Shown here: one piece after another, positions 1 through 7,944 of the stretch
How the letters are laid out: the number at the start of each line of letters is the position of its first letter
Position numbering within the stretch: the first letter of the stretch is position 1
Assembly: GCF_017310035.1 (NCBI RefSeq)
Contig: NZ_CP022296.1
Location: 1,364,001-1,428,000, forward strand
Origin: Nocardioides sp. S5
GTDB taxonomy: Bacteria; Actinomycetota; Actinomycetes; Propionibacteriales; Nocardioidaceae
Reading direction: 5' to 3'
DNA: 64,000 nt
Translations under genes and position numbers: made by a program
Notes under the pieces: model-generated
Told to the model about the DNA's origin: nothing
The model's database searches: none
The model's input: the letters and a program-made list of their open reading frames with translations, nothing else

Positions 1-3000
1 CGTCGACGACGCCGAACAGCTGCGCGCCCTTGTGGAACAGCGGGGTGTCGGCGGTGTTGAGGTACTTCGGTCCGGCCTTGTCGTCGTCGCCGAGGTCGGG
101 GCGGCGGCGGCCGACGAACCCGAGGACCTCGCCCTGGTGGATCACCGGGAACATCACGCGGTCGCGGAACCGGTCGATAAGGCGGCCGGTGCTTGCCTCC
201 ACAGCGACTCCGGTGGCGAGCATCTCGTCGTCGCTGACGCCGCGGCCGCGGAGGTGGTCGACCAGGTTGGTCCAGCCGGCCGGAGCCTGACCGGGGCGGA
301 ACCGCTCGTCGCCGGCGAGGTCGACGCCGAACCGGCCGGTGAGGTAGTCGCGGCCCCACGAGTCGGTGAACCGGGACTCGAAGAAGGTCTGCGTGAGCTC
401 GTTGATCTCGACCATGCGCTCACGCGTGACGGGGGAGGAGTGCCACTCGTCGGCGCGCTGGTACATGAGCCGGATGTCGGCGTCGGTGGGCTCCAGCCGG
501 GTGCCGCCGAGGTCGCGGATGTAGGCGGAAAGCGTGAGGTCGCTCTCGATGTACTGGTCCTCGTCGACGTCGACCAGGTCCTCCTCGAGCGCGTCGACCT
601 GGTGCTCGTCGACCACGTCGACGGAGGGCTCGAGGTCCAGGCCAGGGTCCTCAGCACTCGGCCAGTCGGCCCAAGCGGAGTCGTCGGGAAGGTCGACGAA
701 CATCGCCGGGTCGGGCTCGATGCCGTCCCACAGGTCCGCCGGCGGCTCCTCGAAGTGGTACTCGTGCGCGTGCTCGTCGGGGGCGGTCTCCAGGGCGATC
801 GAGGTCCGCCACACCAGTGCCTGGCACTCGTCGACGCCCTCCCAGCCGTCGCTCGGCAGCGCCCGGCCGGCGCCCAGCAGGGCCTCGACCTGCCATCCAC
901 GCTGCAGGCCGTGGTCGACGTTTGAGACCAGCGCCGGCCACCAGGTGCTGGCCTGAATGCTCGCGGCCCGCTCCGGACCGAACAGGTCCGCCAGCTGCGG
1001 AGCCCAATCGGTGGTGACGCTTTCTCCGTGGGAGCCGTCGCCGATCTGGGCGGCGACCGCCGGCGTGAGGTGCCGGGCCATGCGCCACCACAGCGCAGCC
1101 GCGGTGAGCTCGTCGGGCAGCGGGCCGGCCGGGTGATCGGGCGCGGCGGCGGTGCGCAGCAGCTCGTGAGCGGCCACGCCGGCACGCGACATCGCGGCCA
1201 GCCGCTCGGCCAGGAGCGGGGTGAACTCGTCGTCGCGGACCTGCGGGGCCAGGGCGTAGAGCAGCTGACGCCATTCCTTGAGCGCCGGCGTGTGGTCTCC
1301 GGTGACGGCCCGGTTGAGGCGCCGCTGCCACGTCGCAGACGCCTTCTGCAGCTGCGGTGCGCCGGTCGGTCGCCGGTCGTCGGCGGGGACCTGCATGGCT
1401 GCGCGCCAGACCTCCACATCAGCAACTACTTCGGCCACCGTGGCGCCTGTGCCTGATGCGGGGCGGATGCCGTTCTGCGCCCACACCGGCAGCGAGGCCT
1501 GCTCGGCGGCGCGGGTGTGCACCTGCTCGGCGAGCTGCTCGACCAGGTGCGCGCGCTGGGAGAGGTAGGCACCCCAGTGCGGGTCCTCGGCCAGGCGCGC
1601 AGGGATCCCGGGCATCCACGGCAGCGGGCCGGCGCCCGCGTTGCGCAGCCCGGAGGAGTCGAGGCGCCAGTCCAGGACCGCGGCCCGGTCGCGCGCGCTC
1701 TCCAGCTCCCGGTCCCCGGCGGCGGCCCGGAGCGCTTCGACGGGGTTCTCGCCGGCCGCGCCGAGCAGCAGCAGGTGGGCGCGCAGGGTGGGCCAGGCGG
1801 CCTCATCGGACAGCCCGGGCGCCAGTGTCTCGACGGCGGTGTCCAGCGCGTCGACCATGTTGACAGTGGTGCCGTCGCCGCCGGTGGTGGTCTCGTGGCG
1901 CAGCAGGTCCTCGGCGGCGACGTAGAGGCTGTCGAGGTAGCGCTGGGAGACCTCGCCGAGCCGGGTAGCCGGGTCGGCCTGCTCGCGGATCAGGCTGGTC
2001 GCGGACCGCTGGGCGTCGTCGCGGGCCAGCATCGACTCGAGGATGTCGGTGGGGGTGAGCGGCCGGACCAGGGTCGGGTGGATCACCGAGTGCGGGTCGC
2101 CGTCACCGACGACCTCGAGGTAGACGTGGTTGGCGTGCGCTCCGCGGGTCATCATCGTGTAGAGCTGCTGGCGCGACTCGGTGCCGGTGGTCAGGCCGTG
2201 CATCGTGTCGGCGGTGACGCCCTGGGCGGTGTGCACGGTGCACGCGTAGCCGAGCTCGGTGGCCTTGGCGACGTAGTCGCTCGGCAGTCGCACGGTGCGG
2301 CCGTGCTGGGTGTGCTGGACGGTCAGGTCGCCGCCGTCGTGGATCTCCAGGACGGTCCAGCGGTCGCCGTTCTTCACCCAATCTGTGGCCGAGGTGCGCA
2401 GCCGGCGGTCGTTCTCGCGGGTGATGATCAGCTCGCCGATCGACGCCTCGTTGCCGTCGGCGAGCCGCCGCACCGGGCCACTGCTGGCGACGTCGGTCGG
2501 GTCGATCCCGTCGAGGCGGTGGGCGCGGGCCTGCTGGTTCAGCTCGCTGACCAGGTCGCGGGTCGGGGCGAGCATGATCGAGTCCAACCCTGCGGCGCGG
2601 TCGGCCTGCCAGGCGGCGAAGACCTCCTCGGTCATGGTCGCCAGGTCGCCGACGTGGACCCGGTCGCGATCGAGGTAGAACCCGAGCGCCTCGCTCTTGC
2701 CCTCGCGCAGGGCCAGCGACGCTGCGCCCTCGGCGGGGTCCTTGAACCGGACGAGCTCGGTCAGCTGCAGCGCCCCGTGGGTGGCTCGGATGTCGCGCAG
2801 CACGCCGCCGGCGCCGATCGCGGAGAGCTGCTGGTCGTCACCGATCAGCCGGACGCTGCCGCCGCGCTCAAGGATGTAGGACACCGCGGCGTCCAGAGAA
2901 AGGGTGTCGGCCATGCCCGCCTCGTCGATCACGACGAGCGTTGAGGAGTCGATGCCTGCGACCCAGTCCGGCATCGCGGCACCGGTCTGACGGGCCTGCT

Positions 3001-4996
3001 CGAGGGAGTGCGTGAGCTTGGCCAGGGTGTCGGTCCGGGTGTCGATCTGGGAGCGCAGGGCGTCCGCGGCCGCCGCCGAGGGAGCGAGGCCGATGATGGT
3101 GCCGCCGCCGTCGGTCCACGCGCTGGACAGGGCTCGCATCGCGGTGGTCTTGCCCGATCCGGCGGGGGCGATCGCCAGCTGGAGCCGGGCGCCGGAGGTG
3201 GCCATCTCCCGCACCAGCGTGGCCTGTCCGGCGTTGAGGGTGATGCCGTTGGCGGTCGACTCCAGCAGTGCCAGGTCGACCGAGGATGCCTCGACGGCGT
3301 ACCCGTCGTGGCGGCCGGCGGCGGCGACCAGGCGCTGTTCGGCGGCCAGCACCTTGCTCGAGGTGAACAGGTCGGCCCCGGCCCGGGTGTAGACCGAGGA
3401 CCCGTCTGCGCGACGCAGCTCGACCGGCTCGCTGATGGTGTCCCAGGTGCGGGCCATGCTCACCGAGCGGCCGTCGAGGACCTCGCTGACCAGCAGGTCG
3501 ACCACCTGGGAGACCTGGTTGGTGGGCACGTTGGCGGCCCGGACCTGCCGCTGGGCCTCCGCGTAGACGTGCCAGTACTGCCACGTGCTCCGGCCACCCT
3601 CCATCGTCGCCACGATGCGGTCAGTCGTCTGGGTGAACCATGCTGCATTCACTACTGGGTCGGCCAGGGAGCGGGCCGCGCCCTTCGGGTTGAGTGCACC
3701 GTGCACCATCTGCGTGATCCGCTGCGGGGTGCCCAGCACCTCGACCGACTCGCGGTTCCAGGTCTCGCGCTGCTCGGCCAGCGAGCGGGGCTCGTGCTTG
3801 GCCTCGCGGGTCTCCAGCGTCGCCTGTTGGGACAGCTGGATGGTCTCTACGGGCGTCGGGGGCCGGCCGTGGGTGGCCTGGAACGCCGCGGCGAGGACCT
3901 TGCGGCGGTCCTCGACGTTGATCCGGCGCTTGGAGAACCGGCGGTTCAGGTCGGGGTCGACGCCGACGATTTCACGCACCGGCCGCTTGCGGGCGTCCTC
4001 GTTCGGGCGCTCCTCGAACCGCACGCCGAGTGCGTCGACCAGGTGCCGCTCGAGCGCGGTGTTGTAGGTCTCCGAGGCCGAGACGACCGCCTTGTGCAGG
4101 GGCCTGCCGTCGATGGCCAGCCACTTCCCGTCGAGGGTCTGGACCTTGTTGGCCACGGCGACGTGCGTATGCAGATCCGGGTCTCCGGCGCGGGAGTCGC
4201 GGTGGGTGAACGCCGTGGCGACCAGGCCGCGGACGTCGACCTGGCGGACGCCGTTGGTGCCCTGGCGGCTGAACAGCGCCTTGGTCTCGATGAAGTTCAG
4301 TGCGTCCTTGACCGCGGCCTGGTGGGCGCGCTCAATGACCGCGGCGGTCTTCGGGTCGGAGATCGCCCACAGGGTCGAGACGCTCTTGACGGGGGAGAAG
4401 GTGAGGTCGTAGCCGGCGACGGCGTTGGTCTTGGGGCGAGAGTGCTTGGCGATCGTGGCGGCGAGCTCGCGGGCGTCGACGGGGTCGCGACCGTGCTCGG
4501 CGCGGAAGAAGTCGCGGCCGACCGCGGTGCGGATCCGGGCACGCTCCGCAGCGGGAACCGGGTAGTCCCCGGGATGGCCAGCAGCCTGGTTCCAGTCGGC
4601 GAACCGCTTGGCGACCTCGATCCGGAACGGGCTGATGTCGTTGTCGTAGACCTTGTAGGGCGTGCCGAGCCGGACCGCGGTCTTGTAGTCCGAATCGGTC
4701 GGCCGCCCGGCCTCCTCGCGGCCGATCCGCAGGTCCAGCTCCTTGGTCCGCTGGGTGGCCAGCGGGTGGTGCCCGGAGCCGAACAGGCTCTGCATGTGGT
4801 CGGCGGTGACGACGTCGCCGGCATCGAGTCCCTCGATGCCCTCCATGCCCGAGCCGACCCACACGCCGGGGGTCTCGCCCTTCTCGGTGTAGTAGCTCGC
4901 CAGCCCGGTGTGGCCCTTGTCGGTGGCGTCCATCGCTGCGACCTGGCGGGTCAGGTAGTCGTACCCCGACCCCGCCGTCAGCTTGTGGAGGCTCAT
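1..4996 (-). CDS. traA: TraA-like MobF relaxase/helicase with DnaG-like C-terminal region (3' end beyond window)
   Basis: The reading frame is open for at least 1,665 codons and runs off the left edge. The N-terminus has the relaxase pattern: candidate nucleophile tyrosines Y12 and Y14, then H265 and the LHTH pair H276/H278, which form the three-histidine metal site. A RecD-like helicase follows, with Walker A GSGKT (K616), Walker B VIDEAG (D691/E692) and a late YTMMTRG motif. From about residue 1510 the sequence resembles the catalytic N-terminus of DnaG-type primases (FESRF, RFRDRVMFP, GFVGRR, PKYLNT). The protein should nick oriT, unwind the plasmid and perhaps prime DNA synthesis during conjugation. 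ATG at 4996 is preceded by AGGTG; GTG at 5008 is an alternative, bounded by an upstream in-frame TAG. Large open frames on the opposite strand are high-GC shadows. Family assignment is firm; the primase role is inferred. Confidence 0.9.
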   Translation of the reverse strand, partial: MSLHKLTAGSGYDYLTRQVAAMDATDKGHTGLASYYTEKGETPGVWVGSGMEGIEGLDAGDVVTADHMQSLFGSGHHPLATQRTKELDLRIGREEAGRPTDSDYKTAVRLGTPYKVYDNDISPFRIEVAKRFADWNQAAGHPGDYPVPAAERARIRTAVGRDFFRAEHGRDPVDARELAATIAKHSRPKTNAVAGYDLTFSPVKSVSTLWAISDPKTAAVIERAHQAAVKDALNFIETKALFSRQGTNGVRQVDVRGLVATAFTHRDSRAGDPDLHTHVAVANKVQTLDGKWLAIDGRPLHKAVVSASETYNTALERHLVDALGVRFEERPNEDARKRPVREIVGVDPDLNRRFSKRRINVEDRRKVLAAAFQATHGRPPTPVETIQLSQQATLETREAKHEPRSLAEQRETWNRESVEVLGTPQRITQMVHGALNPKGAARSLADPVVNAAWFTQTTDRIVATMEGGRSTWQYWHVYAEAQRQVRAANVPTNQVSQVVDLLVSEVLDGRSVSMARTWDTISEPVELRRADGSSVYTRAGADLFTSSKVLAAEQRLVAAAGRHDGYAVEASSVDLALLESTANGITLNAGQATLVREMATSGARLQLAIAPAGSGKTTAMRALSSAWTDGGGTIIGLAPSAAAADALRSQIDTRTDTLAKLTHSLEQARQTGAAMPDWVAGIDSSTLVVIDEAGMADTLSLDAAVSYILERGGSVRLIGDDQQLSAIGAGGVLRDIRATHGALQLTELVRFKDPAEGAASLALREGKSEALGFYLDRDRVHVGDLATMTEEVFAAWQADRAAGLDSIMLAPTRDLVSELNQQARAHRLDGIDPTDVASSGPVRRLADGNEASIGELIITRENDRRLRTSATDWVKNGDRWTVLEIHDGGDLTVQHTQHGRTVRLPSDYVAKATELGYACTVHTAQGVTADTMHGLTTGTESRQQLYTMMTRGAHANHVYLEVVGDGDPHSVIHPTLVRPLTPTDILESMLARDDAQRSATSLIREQADPATRLGEVSQRYLDSLYVAAEDLLRHETTTGGDGTTVNMVDALDTAVETLAPGLSDEAAWPTLRAHLLLLGAAGENPVEALRAAAGDRELESARDRAAVLDWRLDSSGLRNAGAGPLPWMPGIPARLAEDPHWGAYLSQRAHLVEQLAEQVHTRAAEQASLPVWAQNGIRPASGTGATVAEVVADVEVWRAAMQVPADDRRPTGAPQLQKASATWQRRLNRAVTGDHTPALKEWRQLLYALAPQVRDDEFTPLLAERLAAMSRAGVAAHELLRTAAAPDHPAGPLPDELTAAALWWRMARHLTPAVAAQIGDGSHGESVTTDWAPQLADLFGPERAASIQASTWWPALVSNVDHGLQRGWQVEALLGAGRALPSDGWEGVDECQALVWRTSIALETAPDEHAHEYHFEEPPADLWDGIEPDPAMFVDLPDDSAWADWPSAEDPGLDLEPSVDVVDEHQVDALEEDLVDVDEDQYIESDLTLSAYIRDLGGTRLEPTDADIRLMYQRADEWHSSPVTRERMVEINELTQTFFESRFTDSWGRDYLTGRFGVDLAGDERFRPGQAPAGWTNLVDHLRGRGVSDDEMLATGVAVEASTGRLIDRFRDRVMFPVIHQGEVLGFVGRRRPDLGDDDKAGPKYLNTADTPLFHKGAQLFGVVD

Positions 4997-5050
4997 CGTC
5001 ACGGTCACCTACGTGCGCACGCGCGCGGCAGGCGATCACTTTCGGCCGGA

Positions 5051-5077
5051 TTTCTACTCTGTTCTTTCTATTCTGCG
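5051..5077 (-). promoter_or_regulatory. AT-rich promoter motif, copy A
   Basis: The minus strand carries GAATAGAAAGAAC, an AT-rich island in very GC-rich DNA about 70 bases upstream of the relaxase start. The same core GAATAGAAAGAA recurs upstream of the DUF932 gene (about 7882-7893) and the ParB-like gene (about 9558-9569). It is probably a shared operator or promoter element of the plasmid backbone. The binding protein is unknown. Confidence 0.55.
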
Positions 5078-5251
5078 AACCGAGAATGCAAGAGGTGTGT
5101 GGAGGTTGGGGTGCGACTGAGTTCGAGGGGGGACGTTGGGGCGCTCGGGAGGGCTCAGAGGTGTCGGTCTGAGGGTGCTGGTCGGGTGAGGTTGGTGAGG
5201 GCGTTGGGAAGGTTCTTCGGCGGTGGTGATCGCTCGGGGTCCGGGCTGTGT

Positions 5252-5263
5252 CCTAGGTGACTG
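5252..5263 (+). promoter_or_regulatory. CCTAGGTGACTG motif, copy 1
   Basis: The 12-mer CCTAGGTGACTG lies 38 bases upstream of the small gene at 5301. The same motif precedes the secreted-protein gene (10499) and occurs twice, inverted, before ssb (11035 and 11082). Repetition ahead of several plasmid genes suggests a common regulatory site. Confidence 0.55.
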
Positions 5264-5300
5264 TCAGAGTCCATGTTCGACACGAGTGAGGGATGACCGG

Positions 5301-5696
5301 ATGAGTCAGCAGACGATGCGCCAGAAGGCGCGACGTGACGCACGGAGTGTCACGTCGAAACGGAGGGCCGCGCTCTTGGAGCGCGCCAAGCGGCTGGAAG
5401 ACTTGGCGGTGCAGGTGATGACTGCGGTCGGAGAGCGGGACGCGGCGGTGGCCGAGGCAGAGAAGCGGGCCGGGGCCGCGCTGCGCGAGATGACGACGGT
5501 CGAGGGCGTGACACTGCGCGAGGCCGTCGAGTGGTGCGGCGACCAGATCGGCGTACGAGAGGCGACGCGGCTGCGGCGGCTGGCCGAGAACGACCAGGAC
5601 GCCGAGAAGGGCGACGAGGACGGCGCTACGGCGCTGGCCGCGACGGCTGCGCCCGCGGAGAGTGGGGGAGCGGGTGCCGGTACGGCGGCTAGATGA
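5301..5696 (+). CDS. Small charged, probably coiled-coil plasmid protein
   Basis: The product is 131 residues. ATG at 5301 follows GAGTGAGGG at a normal spacing; the frame is open further upstream, but that part lies across the CCTAGGTGACTG motif. The protein is very rich in Arg, Glu and Ala, with a long heptad-like stretch (about residues 20-60) and an Ala/Gly-rich tail. There are no cysteines patterned for metal and no membrane segment. It is divergent from the relaxase and overlaps the next gene by about 35 bases, so the two are probably co-translated. I do not recognise the family; a DNA-binding accessory role in transfer would fit but is not shown. Confidence 0.6.
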   Translation: MSQQTMRQKARRDARSVTSKRRAALLERAKRLEDLAVQVMTAVGERDAAVAEAEKRAGAALREMTTVEGVTLREAVEWCGDQIGVREATRLRRLAENDQDAEKGDEDGATALAATAAPAESGGAGAGTAAR

Positions 5697-6201
5697 CGCC
5701 GGCCTCGCGGCGGTGGCGGCGGCGATCGCAGGCCCGAGGGTGCTCGCGCGCTACCGGGCCAAGGTCGCCACGGTGCCGGGGAGTGAGTGCCTGTGGTGGA
5801 CCGGAGCGGTTGCAGGCCGGTCCGAGCGTGAGCGCACGGACGGCGGCGGCCATGGCCGGTTCTGGTACGCGCCGGGGCGAGTGATCATCGCGCACCGGTT
5901 CGCGTTCGCGGTGATGAACGGGGTGGACGCGCTCGCCCAGGCGCGGCTGCTCGGGCACCGCTGTCACAACCCGCTGTGCCAGCGGATCGCACCGGATCAC
6001 GTGGTGGCCTCGAGCGCGGCGCAGAACCGGCGCGAGTGGGCCGTCCAGCGGCGGCTGCCCTACAGCCCGCTGGCTGACCGGCGCGGGCCGCGTCGGCGGG
6101 CTCGAGAACTGCGCGACCTCGCGCGTGAGGACCCGCAGCTAGTGGCCGACGACCTCGCGCGACTCCAAGAGCTGCTGGGCGAGCAACTGACGCTGTGGTG
6201 A
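5662..6201 (+). CDS. HNH-endonuclease-like plasmid protein
   Basis: The product is 179 residues from a GTG start; a second GTG at 5674 is possible. The central part has a pattern typical of HNH-like nucleases of actinobacterial plasmids: AHRFAF near residue 77, then GHRCHNPLCQ and a downstream histidine and asparagine (PDHVV, QNRREW). These could form a one-metal active site with Cys/His structural ligands. The C-terminus is basic and helical. It overlaps the preceding small gene, suggesting a two-gene operon. The fold is inferred from the H-C-N arrangement; activity is uncertain. Confidence 0.6.
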   Translation: MGERVPVRRLDDAGLAAVAAAIAGPRVLARYRAKVATVPGSECLWWTGAVAGRSERERTDGGGHGRFWYAPGRVIIAHRFAFAVMNGVDALAQARLLGHRCHNPLCQRIAPDHVVASSAAQNRREWAVQRRLPYSPLADRRGPRRRARELRDLAREDPQLVADDLARLQELLGEQLTLW

Positions 6202-6212
6202 CCGGCGACGCG

Positions 6213-6458
6213 TCACCACAAAGCCGCCTCGATCCCGGCGCCAGCCGGTGCGTGCTGGGCGCAGTCAGTGGCGATCAGGTGGCGGCCGTCGCTGATCGAC
6301 CAGCACAGCGAGTACAGACAGGCGTAGTGCTCGCACTCGATCCGAACCAACGGGGGTCGGCCGGGGCCGACGACGCCGGAGAGAAAGTTGATAGGGCGCA
6401 GGAGCCGCCCGCAACGGACACAGCCCTGCGGGCGGCGCGCCTGCCGGATGGTGGCCAA
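6213..6458 (-). CDS. Small cysteine-containing hypothetical protein
   Basis: The product is 81 residues from a TTG start. It has a CVRCG pair near residue 13 and further Cys/His residues (ECEHYACLYSLC, DCAQH), suggesting a small zinc-binding fold. It lies directly downstream of another small minus-strand frame and of the DUF932 gene, so it may be the last gene of that operon. The start is weak and no family is recognised. Confidence 0.4.
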   Translation of the reverse strand: MATIRQARRPQGCVRCGRLLRPINFLSGVVGPGRPPLVRIECEHYACLYSLCWSISDGRHLIATDCAQHAPAGAGIEAALW

Positions 6459-6462
6459 GGGA

Positions 6463-6697
6463 TCACCCGGCCTCGGCGGCGAGGTCGAGCCGAGCGGACG
6501 CGGCGGTGGCCACGGCGGTGATCCGCGCGGCTAGCTGCACGCAACTCGGCGGGCGTGCCCTCGATCGCGATCACGTCGTCCTGGGCGAGAGTCAGGACCG
6601 GGCGGCGGTGCTCGCCAGCGCCTACCCAGTCCTCTCCGGGGGTGAAGACCTGGACGCTGGTCTCAGCGGCGGCCAGCCACTCGATGTGTGCGCTCAT
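6463..6697 (-). pseudogene. Small plasmid gene with probable frameshift
   Basis: From ATG 6697 the frame encodes MSAHIEWLAA... to TPAELR (about 53 residues). The natural continuation (LAARITAVATAASARLDLAA, ending at TGA 6465-6463) lies in the next frame, implying a one-base indel near 6535. The first part includes a YchJ-like aspartate-rich stretch (AQDDVIAIEG) without a known family. It could be a sequencing error or a real decay. It sits between the 15-codon micro-ORF and the cysteine protein. Confidence 0.4.
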
Positions 6698-6701
6698 CGG
6701 G

Positions 6702-6749
6702 TCACTCGACGGGGAAGGTCGTGTCGGTGTTCGGCGTCTGCTTGGTCAT
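6702..6749 (-). CDS. 15-residue micro-ORF with strong ribosome-binding site
   Basis: ATG at 6749 is preceded by AAGGAGGAG, one of the best ribosome-binding sites in the region. The frame encodes MTKQTPNTDTTFPVE and ends in TGA four bases before the next ATG (6697). It may be a translated leader that couples translation of the next gene, or a genuine small peptide. A perfect 12-base hairpin lies just upstream (6769-6808). Confidence 0.45.
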   Translation of the reverse strand: MTKQTPNTDTTFPVE

Positions 6750-6768
6750 GGCTCCTCCTTCGGTTGGG

Positions 6769-6808
6769 CCGGTGGCGGGCCGGACTCGGGGTCTCAGCCC
6801 GCCACCGG
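6769..6808 (-). terminator. Hairpin after the DUF932 gene
   Basis: CCGGTGGCGGGC and GCCCGCCACCGG form perfect 12-base arms around a 16-base loop. The hairpin lies 22 bases downstream of the DUF932 stop and 20 bases upstream of the micro-ORF. No T-tract follows on the minus strand, so it may act as a weak terminator or RNA stabiliser between the two genes. Confidence 0.55.
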
Positions 6809-6829
6809 AGGAACTGCGTTGGTTGGCGG

Positions 6830-7834
6830 TCAGGCCAGGGCGAGCGTGGTCCAGGCGCGGCGCTTGATCCGGTCCGGGTCGTCACTGGTGAGCACGCGCG
6901 TGGCGCGGGCGGTGTGCTCGTCGCCCTTGGCGCGAACCGGGGCGTAGTGGTCGACGTACTCGGCCACGGCCTGGTAGCCCGCCCACGCGGTGTCACGGAT
7001 TCCGCCCTGGGTCTCGGCATCGGCGAACAGCCAGTGCAGCCGGGAGCGGCGGCGGCGCTCAGTCTCGCGGACCCGCTTGGTGGCGTTGGCCTCGGCCTTG
7101 CCGAACGTGGCGTCGATCAGCGCGTCGAACGCGGCGTCGGTCATGGCCTGCTGGATCAGCCGCTCGGCCTCGACCTGGAACGCGTCGACGTAGGTGAAGG
7201 TCAGCCCGAGCGCGTCGCGGGCGGCCTGGACGGCGGCCTTGGCGTTGCGGGTGTGGCGGATCGAGAACGACGACTCGCAGTTGCTCAGGGCCGCGCTCTG
7301 GGTGTTCGCGCAGACGACGCGGACCGGGGTGACGAGGATGCGGAACGCGCTGGTGCCGTCGTGGCTGTTGAGCGCGGCGATGTTCAGGTCGACGCGGTCG
7401 GTGCCGCCGACCGTCAGTGAGTCCGGCAGCTGCATCGTGATGAACACCTGCCGCCCGCCGCGCAGCGACCCGGCGGTGTCGAAGATCGCGCCGGACTCGT
7501 CGGCCAGCAGGTTCAGGAACTCGGCGTGGTCCTCGTTCTGCAGCGGCGTGTAGCCGCCGCCGACGACGCCGAGCGCCTCGGGTGCTCCGGTGAACGGGTT
7601 GGTGCGCACCGTGGCGAAACCGGGGACCTCGATGGGGGTGACGCCGCCGTCGCTGACCTCGGCGGTGGTGAGCGGCAACTTGCGGACGTCCCAGCCGCCC
7701 AGATGGCCGAGCCTCATGGCCTCCTCGGCGGTGAACGCGCGGTCGCGGACGGTGGTGCCGAGCCGGTGCCAGGCGTCCTTGCGGGCGAAGAGGGCCGCTG
7801 CCTGCGTGCCGTGGGTCTCGATCTCGTGTGCCAT
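6830..7834 (-). CDS. DUF932 plasmid/phage-type protein
   Basis: The product is 334 residues from ATG 7834, preceded by AGGAGG at 9 bases. The sequence is typical of the DUF932 family of phage and plasmid proteins: an N-terminal AWHRLGT motif, the central GGGYTPLQNEDHAEFL segment, and VVCANTQSAAL...FSIRHT near residue 185. The biochemical role of the family is not established, though it is frequent on actinobacterial mobile elements. A terminator-like hairpin lies between it and the upstream ParB-like gene, and the copy-B AT-rich motif lies about 40 bases upstream, so it probably has its own promoter. Confidence 0.85.
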   Translation of the reverse strand: MAHEIETHGTQAAALFARKDAWHRLGTTVRDRAFTAEEAMRLGHLGGWDVRKLPLTTAEVSDGGVTPIEVPGFATVRTNPFTGAPEALGVVGGGYTPLQNEDHAEFLNLLADESGAIFDTAGSLRGGRQVFITMQLPDSLTVGGTDRVDLNIAALNSHDGTSAFRILVTPVRVVCANTQSAALSNCESSFSIRHTRNAKAAVQAARDALGLTFTYVDAFQVEAERLIQQAMTDAAFDALIDATFGKAEANATKRVRETERRRRSRLHWLFADAETQGGIRDTAWAGYQAVAEYVDHYAPVRAKGDEHTARATRVLTSDDPDRIKRRAWTTLALA

Positions 7835-7871
7835 GTCGGTGGTCCTCCTGTGTCGGAATCAAACGAACTGC

Positions 7872-7897
7872 GTTCATTCTATTCTTTCTATTCCACT
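7872..7897 (-). promoter_or_regulatory. AT-rich promoter motif, copy B
   Basis: The minus strand carries GAATAGAAAGAATAGAAT, containing the GAATAGAAAGAA core plus a second partial GAATAGAA. It lies about 40 bases upstream of the DUF932 start codon, where promoter elements are expected. Confidence 0.55.
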
Positions 7898-7929
7898 GAG
7901 GGCGGTTCTCCACAGGAAGAACCGCCCTC
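7898..7929 (-). terminator. Hairpin terminator after the ParB-like gene
   Basis: GAGGGCGGTTCT and AGAACCGCCCTC are perfect 12-base arms with an 8-base loop, starting 15 bases past the ParB-like stop codon. This is a stable stem without a clear T-tract and probably ends the parB transcript. Confidence 0.7.
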
Positions 7930-7944
7930 AAGGGGGGAGGGTGG

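Noticed and set aside
3008..5260. Long plus-strand open frame (about 750 codons) opposite the relaxase gene
   Set aside because: Composition is Gly/Val/Arg/Asp-rich without motifs, and the minus strand encodes a continuous, motif-complete relaxase-helicase. It is a GC-driven shadow, like the frames at 32-925 and 1517-2944.
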